64,000 bases of DNA from Bacteroidales bacterium (GCA_007118495.1 SKRM01000009.1:22781-86780); one strand, 5' to 3'. Shown: positions 29,355 to 40,810, counted from the stretch's first letter. The notes: a model not told the origin generated them from the letters alone. Made by a program: numbers and translations.

Positions 29355-31706
29355 TTATGCCCCTTTCTTCTTTTTAGAAGGGGACTTTGTCTTTTTGGTT
29401 GTACGGGATTTTTTCCCGGAGGTTCCGGCTTCAATGATTTTTTTTGCCTCTTCAAGGTTTATTTCACCAGGCTCGGTACCCCGCGGTATTTTATAGTTCT
29501 TCTTGCCAAAGGCAATATAAGGTCCGAAACGGCCTTTCAAAATGCGGATATCTGGTTCTTCATCAAAAACCCTGATCACATTATGTTTGTCTTTTTCCCT
29601 TTTCTCTTCAATAATTTGAATAGCACTTTCGGGAGAAATTGACAGGGGATCTTCATGTTCAGGAATAGAATAGAATTTCCCATCATGCCTGATATAGGGG
29701 CCGAACCGTCCGATTGCCGCAACCATTACCTTGTCTTCATATTCGCCCACTGTTCGCGGAAGCTTAAAGAGTTCGAGGGCTTCGTCCAGGCTTATACCTT
29801 CAAGGCTCTGTTCTTTACGGATACTTGCGAAAAGGGGTTTGTCTTCTTCATCCGGATCGCCGATCTGGATCATGCTGCCAAAACGACCAATTCTGGCGTA
29901 GACATTTCTTCCTGATTTCGGATCAGTCCCCAGCAGTCGCTGCCCACTGTGTTTTTCTGACTTTTCAAGGGTGTTCTCTACCTGTTTGTGGAAAGGCCAG
30001 TAAAACTCATCAATAACTGATGTCCAGTTTTTATGGCCTTCAGCTACTTCATCAAACTCTCTCTCAACCTTTGCTGTGAAATTATAATCCATGATTTCGG
30101 TAAAGTACTCCATCAGGAAGTTATTCACTACAATACCAATGTCGGTTGGAAACAGTTTGTTCTTTTCTGCTCCGGTAATCTCTTGTTTGATGCTGTGGCC
30201 AATTTTTCCACCCTTAAGCGTGAGGATATTGTATGGGCGTTTTTCACCTTCACGGCTCTCTTTTACCACATACGAACGTTTCTGGATGGTACTTATGGTG
30301 GGAGCATAGGTTGATGGTCTGCCAATACCAAGCTCTTCGAGTTTCTTAACCAGGCTGGCTTCAGTATAGCGGGGAGGGTGTTTTGAAAACCGTTCAACGG
30401 CCGTGATTGAAAGCAGGGGGAGTTCCTGGCTTACCTTAAGTGGTGGCAGGATTCCTGATGTCGCCTCTTCTTCTTCTTCGTCAGTTGACTCCATGTATAA
30501 TTTGAGGAATCCGTCAAACTTAATGACCTCGCCTGTGGCTACAAATTTTTCAGTGGTGGCAGATATGCCAATATCTATGGTGGTTTTTTCGAGTTTTGCA
30601 TCACTCATTTGCGAAGCAATGGTGCGTTTCCAAATAAGGTCGTAAAGCTTTTGTTCTCCTGTATCGCCACTAATGTGTGAGAGGTGAAGGTTTGTTGGCC
30701 TGATGGCCTCGTGGGCCTCCTGGGCTCCCTTGGTTTTGGTGGCGTACCTCCGCAACTTCACGTAGTCTTCACCGTAATTTTTTTCTATTTCATCTTTGGC
30801 CATGGCCATGGCTGTCCCTGAAAGGTTGACAGAGTCGGTACGCATATATGTGATCTTGCCCGATTCATAGAGTTTTTGGGCCACGATCATGGTTCTTGAT
30901 ACCGAGAAACCGAGCTTGCGACTGGCTTCTTGCTGTAGAGTCGAAGTGGTAAAGGGAGGTGCCGGAGATTTGCGTCCGGGTTTGGTTTCAATATTTTCAA
31001 TGGTAAAAATGGCCTCGCTGCATTTTTCAAGGAACTGCTGTGCTTCTTCCTGTTTTTTGAAGCGTTTTGGCAGTTCGGCCTTTAACTGAACATCTTGCCC
31101 ATTGTGTTTTGTGTCGAAAAGGGCTGTTACTTTAAAACTGCCCGTTGATTTGAAAACCTGAATTTCTTTTTCCCTTTCAACTATCAGTCTGACTGCAACA
31201 GACTGAACCCTCCCTGCTGATAAAGCGGGTTTTACCTTTTTCCAGAGCAGGGGAGAGAGTTCGAAGCCCACAAGGCGGTCAAGTACGCGTCTTGCCTGCT
31301 GTGCATCTACCAGGTTCTGGTCAATATCGCGGGGATTCTGAATGGCTTCAAGGATGGCATTTTTTGTGATTTCATGAAACACGATGCGTTTAAAATTGGC
31401 ATCTTTCAGTTTCAGACTTTCAGCAAGGTGCCATGAAATAGCCTCTCCCTCACGGTCTTCATCTGTGGCCAGCCAAATGGTTTCAGCCTTGGCTGCCAGT
31501 TTTTTCAAGTCACTGACTACTGCTTTCTTATCTTTTGGAATTTCATAGGCCGGGGAAAACTCTTTGTCAATTTCAATGCCGAGTTTGCTTGTAGGAAGAT
31601 CGCGGACATGCCCAAAGCTGGACTTAACGGTAAAGTCTTTGCCGAGGAATCCCTCGATGGTTTTGGCTTTGGCGGGTGACTCAACTATTACCAGATTTTT
31701 TGCCAT
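29355..31706 (-). CDS. topA: DNA topoisomerase I
   Basis: MAKNLVIVESPAKAKTIEGFLG, DEDREGEAISWHL, YMRTDSVNLS; Lys-rich C-terminus. Confidence 0.96.
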   Translation of the reverse strand: MAKNLVIVESPAKAKTIEGFLGKDFTVKSSFGHVRDLPTSKLGIEIDKEFSPAYEIPKDKKAVVSDLKKLAAKAETIWLATDEDREGEAISWHLAESLKLKDANFKRIVFHEITKNAILEAIQNPRDIDQNLVDAQQARRVLDRLVGFELSPLLWKKVKPALSAGRVQSVAVRLIVEREKEIQVFKSTGSFKVTALFDTKHNGQDVQLKAELPKRFKKQEEAQQFLEKCSEAIFTIENIETKPGRKSPAPPFTTSTLQQEASRKLGFSVSRTMIVAQKLYESGKITYMRTDSVNLSGTAMAMAKDEIEKNYGEDYVKLRRYATKTKGAQEAHEAIRPTNLHLSHISGDTGEQKLYDLIWKRTIASQMSDAKLEKTTIDIGISATTEKFVATGEVIKFDGFLKLYMESTDEEEEEATSGILPPLKVSQELPLLSITAVERFSKHPPRYTEASLVKKLEELGIGRPSTYAPTISTIQKRSYVVKESREGEKRPYNILTLKGGKIGHSIKQEITGAEKNKLFPTDIGIVVNNFLMEYFTEIMDYNFTAKVEREFDEVAEGHKNWTSVIDEFYWPFHKQVENTLEKSEKHSGQRLLGTDPKSGRNVYARIGRFGSMIQIGDPDEEDKPLFASIRKEQSLEGISLDEALELFKLPRTVGEYEDKVMVAAIGRFGPYIRHDGKFYSIPEHEDPLSISPESAIQIIEEKREKDKHNVIRVFDEEPDIRILKGRFGPYIAFGKKNYKIPRGTEPGEINLEEAKKIIEAGTSGKKSRTTKKTKSPSKKKKGA

Positions 31707-31853
31707 AAATTTTCAGTTTGGAGGCCAAAAGTAATAAAATAAAAATAAAGGGGTAATTGTTTAGGAGGCAGTGTAGATTTATGCCCCTGATTTTACTAAT
31801 TTTGTACTCCCTTTTTGGGCGAAACACGCCCTTATGTATTGAAAAATAGAATA

Positions 31854-33188
31854 GTGAGCAAGAAACTATATATAGAGACATTTGGATGTCAGATGAATTT
31901 TTCTGACAGCGAAATTGTGGCCTCAGTAATGACCACGCAAGAATATGAGGTTTCTCAAAAGGCAGAGCTGGCTGATGTAATTTTCCTTAATACATGCTCG
32001 ATACGTGACCATGCTGAGCAGAGAGTTCTGAACCGTTTAAGGGAACTTCAGCATTTGCGAAAAAAAAATCCGCGACTTGTTATTGGAGTGCTTGGATGTA
32101 TGGCAGAACGTTTGAAATCTACCTTGTTGGAAGACGACAAGCTTGGTATGCGTATCGATATGGTTGTCGGACCGGATGCATACAGGGAGTTGCCACAGTT
32201 ACTGCTTGATGTAGAAAGCGGGCAAAAGGCCATTAATGTGTTGCTATCGGCCGATGAGACTTATGCTGACATTGCTCCGGTGCGTTATACCGAAGGTGGT
32301 GTTTCTGCTTTTATTTCTATTATGAGGGGCTGTGAAAACTTCTGTGCCTATTGTGTGGTTCCATTTACCCGCGGAAAAGAAAGGAGCCGCGATCCTCGTA
32401 CCATTGTAAATGAAACCAGACAACTGCTTGAAGCAGGATACAGAGAAGTTACCCTGTTGGGTCAGAACGTAAACTCATATGCATGGCGTAACTCCCAATC
32501 AGAAACACATACAGGATTTTCCGCATTACTTGAAAAGGTGGCCCTCACTGACCCCGGGCTGCGTGTCAGGTTTGCAACCTCGCACCCCAAGGACATTTCG
32601 GATGAACTCATTGATGTTATGGCCCGGCATACCAATATTTGCCCCTCCATACACCTTCCGGTACAATCCGGAAGTAGCAGTGTGCTTGAGCGAATGAACC
32701 GTAAATATTCAAGAGAGGACTATCTTGAAAGGATTCGTGCCATCAGGCGTGCCATTCCTGATTGCGCCATTTCAACCGATATCATTGCTGGTTTTTGCGG
32801 AGAAACTGACGAAGAGCATCAGGAAACCCTTTCGCTGATGAATGAGGTGGGGTATGATTTTGCCTTTATGTTTAAGTACTCAGAACGCCCGGGCACCCTG
32901 GCTGCCAAAAAGTATGCTGATGATGTACCCGAAGATGTTAAAACACGTCGACTGGATGATATCATCAAGCTTCAGCAAGCGCTGTCATTGAAAAGCAACA
33001 GACGCGATGTGGGAAAATCATTTGAGGTTTTAGTAGAGGGCCCTTCAAAACGCTCCCCTGAGGTGGTCATGGGACGAACACCCCACAATAAGGTAGTGGT
33101 GTTTCCGGACAAGGGATACCAGGCTGGTGATTATGTAAATGTTCGCATCAACGACTGCAGCTCTGCCACCCTGAAGGGGGAGTCTTGA
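31854..33188 (+). CDS. miaB: tRNA-2-methylthio-N6-dimethylallyladenosine synthase
   Basis: YIETFGCQMNFSDSEIV, radical-SAM CENFCAYCVVPFTRG; probable GTG start at 31854. Confidence 0.93.
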   Translation: MSKKLYIETFGCQMNFSDSEIVASVMTTQEYEVSQKAELADVIFLNTCSIRDHAEQRVLNRLRELQHLRKKNPRLVIGVLGCMAERLKSTLLEDDKLGMRIDMVVGPDAYRELPQLLLDVESGQKAINVLLSADETYADIAPVRYTEGGVSAFISIMRGCENFCAYCVVPFTRGKERSRDPRTIVNETRQLLEAGYREVTLLGQNVNSYAWRNSQSETHTGFSALLEKVALTDPGLRVRFATSHPKDISDELIDVMARHTNICPSIHLPVQSGSSSVLERMNRKYSREDYLERIRAIRRAIPDCAISTDIIAGFCGETDEEHQETLSLMNEVGYDFAFMFKYSERPGTLAAKKYADDVPEDVKTRRLDDIIKLQQALSLKSNRRDVGKSFEVLVEGPSKRSPEVVMGRTPHNKVVVFPDKGYQAGDYVNVRINDCSSATLKGES

Positions 33189-33201
33189 ATGATTTGAAAT
33201 A

Positions 33202-33885
33202 TCAGGAAGCTGAGCCGGTCTGATTTTCAAGCAGGGCCTCAGCCACTCTGAGATCAAGGGGTGTGGTGATCTTAATATTTTCATGGTTGCCATCAACCAG
33301 GTAAAGTCTCTCTCCTTCTGACTCAACCACACTGGCATCGTCTGTATAATTAGTCCGGAAACTCTGGTTGTATGCCCGTTTGATGATTTCTGACCTGAAA
33401 CACTGGGGGGTTTGTACCAATTTAATTTTCTCACGCGGAAGAGCTGAACTGAGGGCGTGTTCGCTTATTCTCACCGATTGGTTTACACCAACTACAGGTA
33501 TGGCATTACCAAATTTTTCAGCGTAGTTGAAAACCCTTGATATGGTTTCTCTCGAAACCAATGGCCTTACCCCATCGTGGATGGCAAGCAATACATTGTC
33601 AGGGACAAGCTTCAGTCCGTTTTTTACCGAGTGAAACCTGGTGGGACCGCTATCCGCCAGCTTACATTGTGTATGAAAGCCAAAGGTCTCACATAGTTTA
33701 AACCAGTATGCATGAAAAGTTTCAGGCAGTACAAGGACAAAATATATATCAGGGGCATAGGCCAGAAATGCATCAAAGGTTCTCAGCAAAACCGGACGGC
33801 CAGACAAGTCAAGGAACTGTTTGGGTTTGTCTGACTGCATCCTGACGCCCTTGCCACCGGCGGTGATCAATACATATTTTTGCAT
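33202..33885 (-). CDS. ispD: 2-C-methyl-D-erythritol 4-phosphate cytidylyltransferase
   Basis: AGGKGVRMQSDKPKQFLDL, HDGVRPLVS, QTPQ.F, TDDASVVE. Confidence 0.92.
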   Translation of the reverse strand: MQKYVLITAGGKGVRMQSDKPKQFLDLSGRPVLLRTFDAFLAYAPDIYFVLVLPETFHAYWFKLCETFGFHTQCKLADSGPTRFHSVKNGLKLVPDNVLLAIHDGVRPLVSRETISRVFNYAEKFGNAIPVVGVNQSVRISEHALSSALPREKIKLVQTPQCFRSEIIKRAYNQSFRTNYTDDASVVESEGERLYLVDGNHENIKITTPLDLRVAEALLENQTGSAS

Positions 33886-33896
33886 GGCCCTGCTAC

Positions 33897-34949
33897 TTAG
33901 TCCAGAATTAGCATGGCATCACCATATGTGAAAAACCTGTATTTCTCCTTAATGGCAGTTTTATATGCTTTCATCAACAGGTCAAAACCTGCAAATCCAC
34001 TTACCATCATCATCAGCGTTGACTGTGGAAGGTGAAAGTTCGATACCATGCTGTTGGCCACGTTAAAATCGTATGGGGGATAAATGAATTTATTGGTCCA
34101 TCCTTCATAGGGTTTTAATTGTCCCGTTATGGAGACCGATGATTCCATGGCACGCATAACGGTAGTTCCTATGGCACATACCCTATTGCCCCTCTGTTTT
34201 ACTCTGTTGACAGCATCAGCGGTTTTCTCATCAATGATGAATTCTTCGCTATCCATTTTGTGCTTGCTCAGGTCTTCGACATCCACATTGCGGAAGTTGC
34301 CCAGACCTGCATGAAGGGTAATTTCGGCAAAATCTACTCCTTTTAGCTCAAGTCGTTTAACCAACTCCCGGCTAAAGTGCATGCCGGCCGTGGGTGCAGC
34401 TACAGCACCTTCGCGTTTGGCAAAAACAGTCTGGTACCTTTCTTTGTCTTCTCGCTCGACTGCCCGTTTGATTTGCTTGGGCAAGGGTGTCTCTCCAAGC
34501 GACTCTATGGTCTTTTTGAATTCATCATAGGTACCATCGAACAGAAACCTGAGTGTCCGGCCTCTGGATGTGGTGTTGTCAATGACTTCAGCCACAAGGT
34601 TGTCATCGTCACCGAAATACAATTTGTTGCCAATGCGAATTTTTCTGGCGGGGTCAACCAAAACATCCCAAAGACGGGCCTCACGGTTGAGTTCACGTAG
34701 CAAAAATACTTCGATTCTTGCTCCGGTTTTTTCTTTGGTGCCGTATAACCTGGCCGGAAACACCTTGGTGTTGTTTACCACCATGATGTCTCCATCATCA
34801 AAGTAGTGGAGAATATCCTTGAACAATTTGTGCTCAATTTCACCGGTTTTTTTATGAACAACCATCATGCGTGACTCGTCACGGTTGTGTGGCGGGCGTT
34901 CAGCAATTAAGTCAACAGGTAGGTTAAACTTAAAATGGGATAGTTTCAT
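33897..34949 (-). CDS. queA: S-adenosylmethionine:tRNA ribosyltransferase-isomerase
   Basis: [41 protein letters not shown]; start MKLSHF at 34949. Confidence 0.94.
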   Translation of the reverse strand: MKLSHFKFNLPVDLIAERPPHNRDESRMMVVHKKTGEIEHKLFKDILHYFDDGDIMVVNNTKVFPARLYGTKEKTGARIEVFLLRELNREARLWDVLVDPARKIRIGNKLYFGDDDNLVAEVIDNTTSRGRTLRFLFDGTYDEFKKTIESLGETPLPKQIKRAVEREDKERYQTVFAKREGAVAAPTAGMHFSRELVKRLELKGVDFAEITLHAGLGNFRNVDVEDLSKHKMDSEEFIIDEKTADAVNRVKQRGNRVCAIGTTVMRAMESSVSITGQLKPYEGWTNKFIYPPYDFNVANSMVSNFHLPQSTLMMMVSGFAGFDLLMKAYKTAIKEKYRFFTYGDAMLILD

Positions 34950-35035
34950 GTATAAAGTATTAGGAATAAGATGTACTATCTTAACAATTGGGTAAGCCGA
35001 AAGGTTTGCAAAGATAATACAAAGGGATGCCCTTG

Positions 35036-35749
35036 TCAATAGTTTGGGCTAAATAGTTCCTCAAACCCATGCATCTGTATGGCCTGACTTACTGAAAACT
35101 GCCCGATATCTGTCCGGCGAAGTGCACCAAGGTAAGCTCCGCTTTCCATCTTTTCGCCAAAATCTCTGGCAAGGCCCCTGATGTAGGTGCCTTTGCTGCA
35201 TGTGACCCTGAAGTCAACTTCAGGAAGCTCAATACGGGTTATGTCAAAGGCACTGATCGAAATTTCTTTTGGCTTGAGTTCGGCGTGTTTGCCTTTTCTT
35301 GCAAGGGTGTAGGCACGCTTGCCCTCTATTTTTTTTGCCGAATATATGGGGGGTAGTTGTAATTGTTTGCCAATGAAACTGTTTGCAGTTTTGTTGATCA
35401 GTTCGGCCGTAATATGGCTGGTGGGGTATTGGCCTTCAGGCAGCGTTTCAAGATCGTATGAAGGGGTGATCTGTCCGATAACAAAAGTGCCTGTATATGT
35501 TTTTGGGAGATCCTGGTAAAGTTCGATCTGCCGGGTAGCCTTACCTGTGCAGATAATCAGCAGTCCGCTGGCCAGCGGGTCAAGTGTGCCTGCGTGGCCA
35601 ATCTTGATTTTTTTGATTTCAAGACGGTGTCGCAAAATTGACTTGATCTTGTTCACCACGTCAAACGAGGTCCATTTAAGTGGTTTGTCAAAGAGAAAGA
35701 CGCGCCCTTCAATGAATGTTTCGCGGATCTGGTTGATATCTCCAGTCAT
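35036..35749 (-). CDS. truB: tRNA pseudouridine synthase B
   Basis: [43 protein letters not shown]. Confidence 0.94.
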   Translation of the reverse strand: MTGDINQIRETFIEGRVFLFDKPLKWTSFDVVNKIKSILRHRLEIKKIKIGHAGTLDPLASGLLIICTGKATRQIELYQDLPKTYTGTFVIGQITPSYDLETLPEGQYPTSHITAELINKTANSFIGKQLQLPPIYSAKKIEGKRAYTLARKGKHAELKPKEISISAFDITRIELPEVDFRVTCSKGTYIRGLARDFGEKMESGAYLGALRRTDIGQFSVSQAIQMHGFEELFSPNY

Positions 35750-35751
35750 AA

Positions 35752-36546
35752 TCAAAGGCTTCCGGCAATAATTGCCACCAGGCCAGCCAGTAAACAATAA
35801 ATTGAGAAGTATTCAATCTTTCCCCGCCTGACTATTTCAAGCATCCATCTGCATGCGATGATACCGGCAGTAAAGGCAGCTATTGCGCCTATGATCATGG
35901 GCCAAATATCCATCTGTGTGGCTGCAGCTTCGGCAGGCATCCTGATTATCTTTAAAAAATTGGCGCCGAATATGGGGATCAGTACCATGAGAAACGAAAA
36001 CCTGATGGCTTGTTTTCTGTCAATGCCGAAAAACAAGGCCGTACTAATGGTGGCTCCACTGCGGCTGATACCAGGCAGAATGGCCAGTGTTTGCGCCAAT
36101 CCGATTACCAGGGCACTTTTTAGGGTTACCTCGTTTTTTGTGCCGGGCGAATACCTCGTGAGGAATAACAATGTGGCGGTAATGAGCAACATGAAACCTA
36201 CAAATACCACCCTGCCTTCAAATATCTGTTCAATCTGTTCCTCAAACAGCAGCCCGACAATAGCAGTTGGAACGGCTGAGGCAAGGAGCAGTAGTGTAAA
36301 TTTCATCTCCTGATTCCATCTGAAGGCGAAAAAGTTCCGGATAAGTGACAGTATGTCTTTGAAAAACACCACCACGACGCTCATAAAAGTAGCTCCGTGA
36401 ACAATAATATTAAAGGTGAAAAAATGATGGGGATCTTGTAAGCCAAAGAGTGCTCCTCCCAGTTCAAGGTGGCCGCTACTGCTAACGGGTAAAAACTCAG
36501 TCAGGCCTTGCAGAAGGCCAAGTATCAGTGCTTCAATCCAGTTCAT
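35752..36546 (-). CDS. uppP: Undecaprenyl-diphosphatase
   Basis: GLLQGLTEFLPVSSSGHL, LPGISRSGATI. Confidence 0.94.
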   Translation of the reverse strand: MNWIEALILGLLQGLTEFLPVSSSGHLELGGALFGLQDPHHFFTFNIIVHGATFMSVVVVFFKDILSLIRNFFAFRWNQEMKFTLLLLASAVPTAIVGLLFEEQIEQIFEGRVVFVGFMLLITATLLFLTRYSPGTKNEVTLKSALVIGLAQTLAILPGISRSGATISTALFFGIDRKQAIRFSFLMVLIPIFGANFLKIIRMPAEAAATQMDIWPMIIGAIAAFTAGIIACRWMLEIVRRGKIEYFSIYCLLAGLVAIIAGSL

Positions 36547-36577
36547 GCCTTTTTAGGTTTTTTTATTTGGCAGATGG

Positions 36578-36823
36578 CTATTCAGGGCTGTTGGTTGATT
36601 TTTTCAGTATGGCATAGATTTGAATGCCATACCCAGCCAATACCAGGATGGGGGCCAGTGTCAATCGCCGGAAATTAAAAATAGCTTCACTGAACTCATT
36701 GGGGTCATCACTTCCGCCGCCAATCATTAGCAGAAAGCCCACGGCAGTGACAGCCAGGCCAATGATGAGCCAGGTGTATTTGTGTTTGTCAAATAACAGG
36801 ACGCTGCCTTGTTGTTTTTTCAT
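36578..36823 (-). CDS. DUF3098-like small membrane protein
   Basis: Two TM helices with GGGSDDPNEFSEAIFNFRRLTLAPILVLAGY; ftsX/uppP context. Confidence 0.75.
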   Translation of the reverse strand: MKKQQGSVLLFDKHKYTWLIIGLAVTAVGFLLMIGGGSDDPNEFSEAIFNFRRLTLAPILVLAGYGIQIYAILKKSTNSPE

Positions 36824-36844
36824 CCCCGTGTTTTTTGGAAGGTT

Positions 36845-37726
36845 TTAATAATAGTATAGGAAGTCGGTTTTGATATTCAGGTATTTTCTCACTGCAAAAT
36901 ATGTGGAGATCAAACTGATGATAATCCCCAGTAGGAGCACTAAACCAAAAAGTACCAACAACATGTTCATGTCATAGAACATGGCCATTTCAGGAATTTG
37001 CCTTTGGCCTGCATACAGCGTGGCGATCAGCAAAAAAATGGTTATCAGGGCACCGATGATCCCCTGGATCACTCCCTTGATAATGAAAGGTCTGCGTATA
37101 AAGGCCTGGGTGGCTCCTACAAGCTGCATGCTCTTAATGAGAAATCGTTTTGAAAATACGCTTAGCCTGATGGTATTGTTGATCAGGGCGAAAGCTATTG
37201 TCAGCAACAAAATGCTGAAGGCCAGCAGGCCGATACCTATACGTTTAACGTTCTCATTTACCAGGTGTACCAATGATTGCTGATAGTCAACTTCAGACAC
37301 AAGCTGGTGCCCGCTTAGTCTCTGCTTAAAAACCTGCATGCTGTCAGGATTGGCATAGTCGGCCTTTAAATTGACTACGATCGATGCGGTAAGGGGGTTA
37401 TATCCCAGAAAAGAAACAAAATCTTCACCTAATTCGCGCATGAGGTCTTCGGCCGCCTCTTCTCTGGATATAAATCGTGTTTCATTTACTGAAGGCAGGG
37501 CATCTATTGAAGCTTTAAGCCGCTGTATCTCGCTTTCGCCGGCATCCTCTTTAAGAAAAACAGATACTGCAATGCTTTCTCTCACATGATCAGACAGTTT
37601 CTGAGCATGGAGTATGACCAGACCCAGTAACCCCAACACAAAGAGCACCAGGGTGATGCTGACAATGGTAGAGATATATGAAGACTTCAGGCGCCTGCCC
37701 AGTATTTTGTCTTCTTGCCTGGCCAT
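36845..37726 (-). CDS. ftsX: Cell division protein FtsX
   Basis: FtsX topology: VSVFLKEDAGESEIQRLKASI, FISREEAAEDL, four TM helices. Confidence 0.88.
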   Translation of the reverse strand: MARQEDKILGRRLKSSYISTIVSITLVLFVLGLLGLVILHAQKLSDHVRESIAVSVFLKEDAGESEIQRLKASIDALPSVNETRFISREEAAEDLMRELGEDFVSFLGYNPLTASIVVNLKADYANPDSMQVFKQRLSGHQLVSEVDYQQSLVHLVNENVKRIGIGLLAFSILLLTIAFALINNTIRLSVFSKRFLIKSMQLVGATQAFIRRPFIIKGVIQGIIGALITIFLLIATLYAGQRQIPEMAMFYDMNMLLVLFGLVLLLGIIISLISTYFAVRKYLNIKTDFLYYY

Positions 37727-37788
37727 GTATCGTTTTTTTTATGTTCAGCGAAATTAATAAAAAAAAGAAGACAACAATGCATCCTGAA

Positions 37789-39609
37789 TCAACGTGCTCC
37801 GCCACCTCCCGAAGCCACGCCTCCGCCTCCGCCCATGGTTCCTCCTCCTCCTGCTCCTGCTGCAGAACTCATGGTGCTGCTGGTTGTGGTAATTACCTCA
37901 TTGATGGTTTTGCTGAAAGAGCTCATGCTGTTATTGTGAAGAATAATCCAGTAAATCCATGCTGTATGGCCACTGGTTTCAAGCCCTTCAGCAATGCGTT
38001 TAAAATATTTGGGTCCAAGCCCCAGGGCCATCCCATAAATGAGAAATTCGTTTACTGTCTCCTGGTTCAGGTTTTCAATTTCTGCACTGAAATCAATTTT
38101 TTTCAGATGCTTCTTAAGCGATTGCCACTGCTGGTATGCGATTTCACCAGATGCCGTTCGATGAAAAATAAAAAAGGCAGCTATGATCGACACAAAGGCC
38201 AATCCGGCAACTATGAGCATAAACGGACCCATATAAATTGCCAGTGCAATAAAGGCCAGCATGCTGCTAATCCCGATGGCGAGACCTATGTTTCTGCCGG
38301 TTTCGCTTTCTTTGTCAAACCATCCTTTTGTTTTGCCTTCTTTGCTGACCTTTTTTTTCCATGAAGTGAAGAACTTACGCATCATATTGGGCTTCTTTTT
38401 CATGTCTCTTAATGACAAACGACCTTCTTTACCGGCAATTTTTAGAAAAAGCTCGTCTATCATGAAATGCTCGTATGCAGGGAGCATATCTTTTTCTTTT
38501 TCCCAATGTGGCCTGTTCAGGACAAAAGCAATTTCTTTTTTTTTCTTTTTGCCCAACAAGGTAAGCCTGCTTGTTTCTTCTTCTCTGATTTCTAGAAATC
38601 GTCTGTAGGCCAGGTGAAACAAGGTGGCAATCATGGCATCACCGGTTACATGGCTTCCCTTTGTCAAATAATGGACAATTGCAGGTTTTTCTTTGTCAGG
38701 GAGCCGCGAAAAACCTTCGGTTTTTTTACTTGGTTTGACCCTTTTGCCATAGCGCCTGAACAAGCTGATCCATATCAACAGGTAAATCAGGCTGACAGGA
38801 ATTACCAACCTCCTGCCCACTGCTTCTCTGTCAGCTCTTTTCTGCTGCCTCTCAATGGCTAATTGCCTCATCCGGTTAGCTTCATCGGCAAGGGCTGCTG
38901 TTTCTTCCAATACCGCTTCTCTGATGGGGGTTTCTGTCATTTCCAATCCTGGAAAGGCGTCCCGGGGGTAAAGAGCCCTGATTTCAAGGTACCTGCCGGC
39001 TGGCAGGCGCTGATGCTCCAGGCTGATGACCCCGCCAGCTTCCCTTGTCGATATGGCATCGGGTGATCCGTGCACCCAGTGAAGCACCTCTTCATCTTTC
39101 ATTTCAATGGGGGGGGTGATAATGGCCGATATCTGGTGAATGGGTTTTGTCCATTCATCTGATATAATCTGGTAATACAGGAGTGAAGCGTCTTCATGCC
39201 TGTTAACGGCTCCATGCACCCTGAAACGAATGCCGAATACCCTGGTAGTATCTCTGGCATCAAAATTTACCTGAAGTTCAAGTTCGTTGGGTTTTTTAAC
39301 CAGCCTGAAACTGCCTGGTGCTTCTGAACCATCATCCCTGTAGTATGTATCACCCTCAAATACAGTGAAGTCGCTGAAAACAGCCCTGTCTTGCACAGGA
39401 AAAGTCCTGTAAATCTGTGAGTAGCGACCTTCAAAGGTAAAACTGCGGTGTTCGGTTACCCACATGCTTCCATCTTTAAGAAGCTCTATGTTGACATGGA
39501 GTTTACCCATGCTGTAGTCTCTTGACAAGGCAATTGTGGATATCAGTGATAAGAGGATGATTAAGGCAGGGCGCATCATGCCCGAAATACCTGAATGATA
39601 GATGTTCAT
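37789..39609 (-). CDS. DUF2207-like membrane protein with Gly-rich C-terminal tail
   Basis: Signal peptide, N-terminal extracellular domain, TM pair and C-terminal SSTMSSAAGAGGGGTMGGGGGVASGGGGAR. Confidence 0.78.
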   Translation of the reverse strand: MNIYHSGISGMMRPALIILLSLISTIALSRDYSMGKLHVNIELLKDGSMWVTEHRSFTFEGRYSQIYRTFPVQDRAVFSDFTVFEGDTYYRDDGSEAPGSFRLVKKPNELELQVNFDARDTTRVFGIRFRVHGAVNRHEDASLLYYQIISDEWTKPIHQISAIITPPIEMKDEEVLHWVHGSPDAISTREAGGVISLEHQRLPAGRYLEIRALYPRDAFPGLEMTETPIREAVLEETAALADEANRMRQLAIERQQKRADREAVGRRLVIPVSLIYLLIWISLFRRYGKRVKPSKKTEGFSRLPDKEKPAIVHYLTKGSHVTGDAMIATLFHLAYRRFLEIREEETSRLTLLGKKKKKEIAFVLNRPHWEKEKDMLPAYEHFMIDELFLKIAGKEGRLSLRDMKKKPNMMRKFFTSWKKKVSKEGKTKGWFDKESETGRNIGLAIGISSMLAFIALAIYMGPFMLIVAGLAFVSIIAAFFIFHRTASGEIAYQQWQSLKKHLKKIDFSAEIENLNQETVNEFLIYGMALGLGPKYFKRIAEGLETSGHTAWIYWIILHNNSMSSFSKTINEVITTTSSTMSSAAGAGGGGTMGGGGGVASGGGGAR

Positions 39610-39671
39610 CGGAGTATTGTTGGTGGTTATACACAAATGTACACGAAATATTAATTACCTGCCCGGCTTGG

Positions 39672-40778
39672 TTAGTTTGTGGCAAGCAACTGGTATCTTT
39701 TTCCCGGAAGTGTACGCACCACGCCTTTAAATTCAAGCTCGAGCAGTATTGAAGTACTTACCGGTAAGCTTAACCCTGTTCCCCTTACGATGTTATCAAT
39801 GGATGATTCGTTTCGTGTTTTTAAAAAATCTGCCACTTGTTTTTCCTGCTCTGTCAGGTCTATAAAAAGCATTTTTTGTTTACTGTTCGGGTTTTTCTCA
39901 AGGTTCCAGTTCATGATATAACTGATATCGGCTGCTGACTCCAGAAGGTGGGCCTTATTGATCCGGATCAGCTTGTTACAGCCCTGGCTGTATTTGTCTG
40001 TTGTCCGGCCCGGAAATGCAAACACATCACGGTTATAACCACTGCCCAGATTGGCTGTTATCAAGGCTCCTCCGGTGACGGCTGCTTCAATTACAATGAT
40101 GGCATCACACAGCCCTGCAATAATTCTGTTACGTCTTGGAAAATGGTCCTTACCCGCGATGCTTCCCGAAGGGAATTCACTAATCAGAAAGCCATTATCC
40201 AGGATCATTCGGGCCAGTTTGCGGTTGATGGCAGGATATATCCTGTCCAGACCATGACCCAGAACAGCAGCGGTTGGCAGTCCGTTTTCAAGGGCAGCCC
40301 TGTGCGCACATGCATCAACCCCATGTGCCAGTCCGCTGATGATCAGGGGGTGTAAATGACTCAGGTCAGCAATAATCTCGCGACATCGGTCTGCTCCATA
40401 GCTGGTCATTCGACGTGAGCCGACCACGGCGATAACCCTGGGATGTTCAGTCAAAAATTTACCTTTGGTATATAGCAAAATGGGCGCATCAGGGCAATGC
40501 CTCAGCCTTTCCGGATAAGTACCATCGGTGATGAACAGGCTCTTGATGCCCCATCTTTCCATGAATAACAATTCTTTTTCGGCCTGTTGAAAACCCCTGA
40601 AGTTTTTGATGGCCATCATGACTTTTTTGCCCGGATGGGGAACAGAAAGCCAATGGTCTGTCGTGGCGGTGAATATCCTGGTGGCCGAACCAAAATGCCT
40701 GATTAGTTGCCTGGCTGTTACAGGGCCAACTCCCGGAACCATTGAAAGTGATAGCTGGTAAATGATGTCTTCTTGCAT
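39672..40778 (-). CDS. dprA: DNA-processing protein DprA
   Basis: VVGSRRMTSYG, SGLAHGVDACAHRAAL, FPRRNRIIAGL, C-terminal winged helix. Confidence 0.92.
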   Translation of the reverse strand: MQEDIIYQLSLSMVPGVGPVTARQLIRHFGSATRIFTATTDHWLSVPHPGKKVMMAIKNFRGFQQAEKELLFMERWGIKSLFITDGTYPERLRHCPDAPILLYTKGKFLTEHPRVIAVVGSRRMTSYGADRCREIIADLSHLHPLIISGLAHGVDACAHRAALENGLPTAAVLGHGLDRIYPAINRKLARMILDNGFLISEFPSGSIAGKDHFPRRNRIIAGLCDAIIVIEAAVTGGALITANLGSGYNRDVFAFPGRTTDKYSQGCNKLIRINKAHLLESAADISYIMNWNLEKNPNSKQKMLFIDLTEQEKQVADFLKTRNESSIDNIVRGTGLSLPVSTSILLELEFKGVVRTLPGKRYQLLATN

Positions 40779-40810
40779 ACCCCTGGTCTGTCGGGGTAAA
40801 ACTAGTATTT

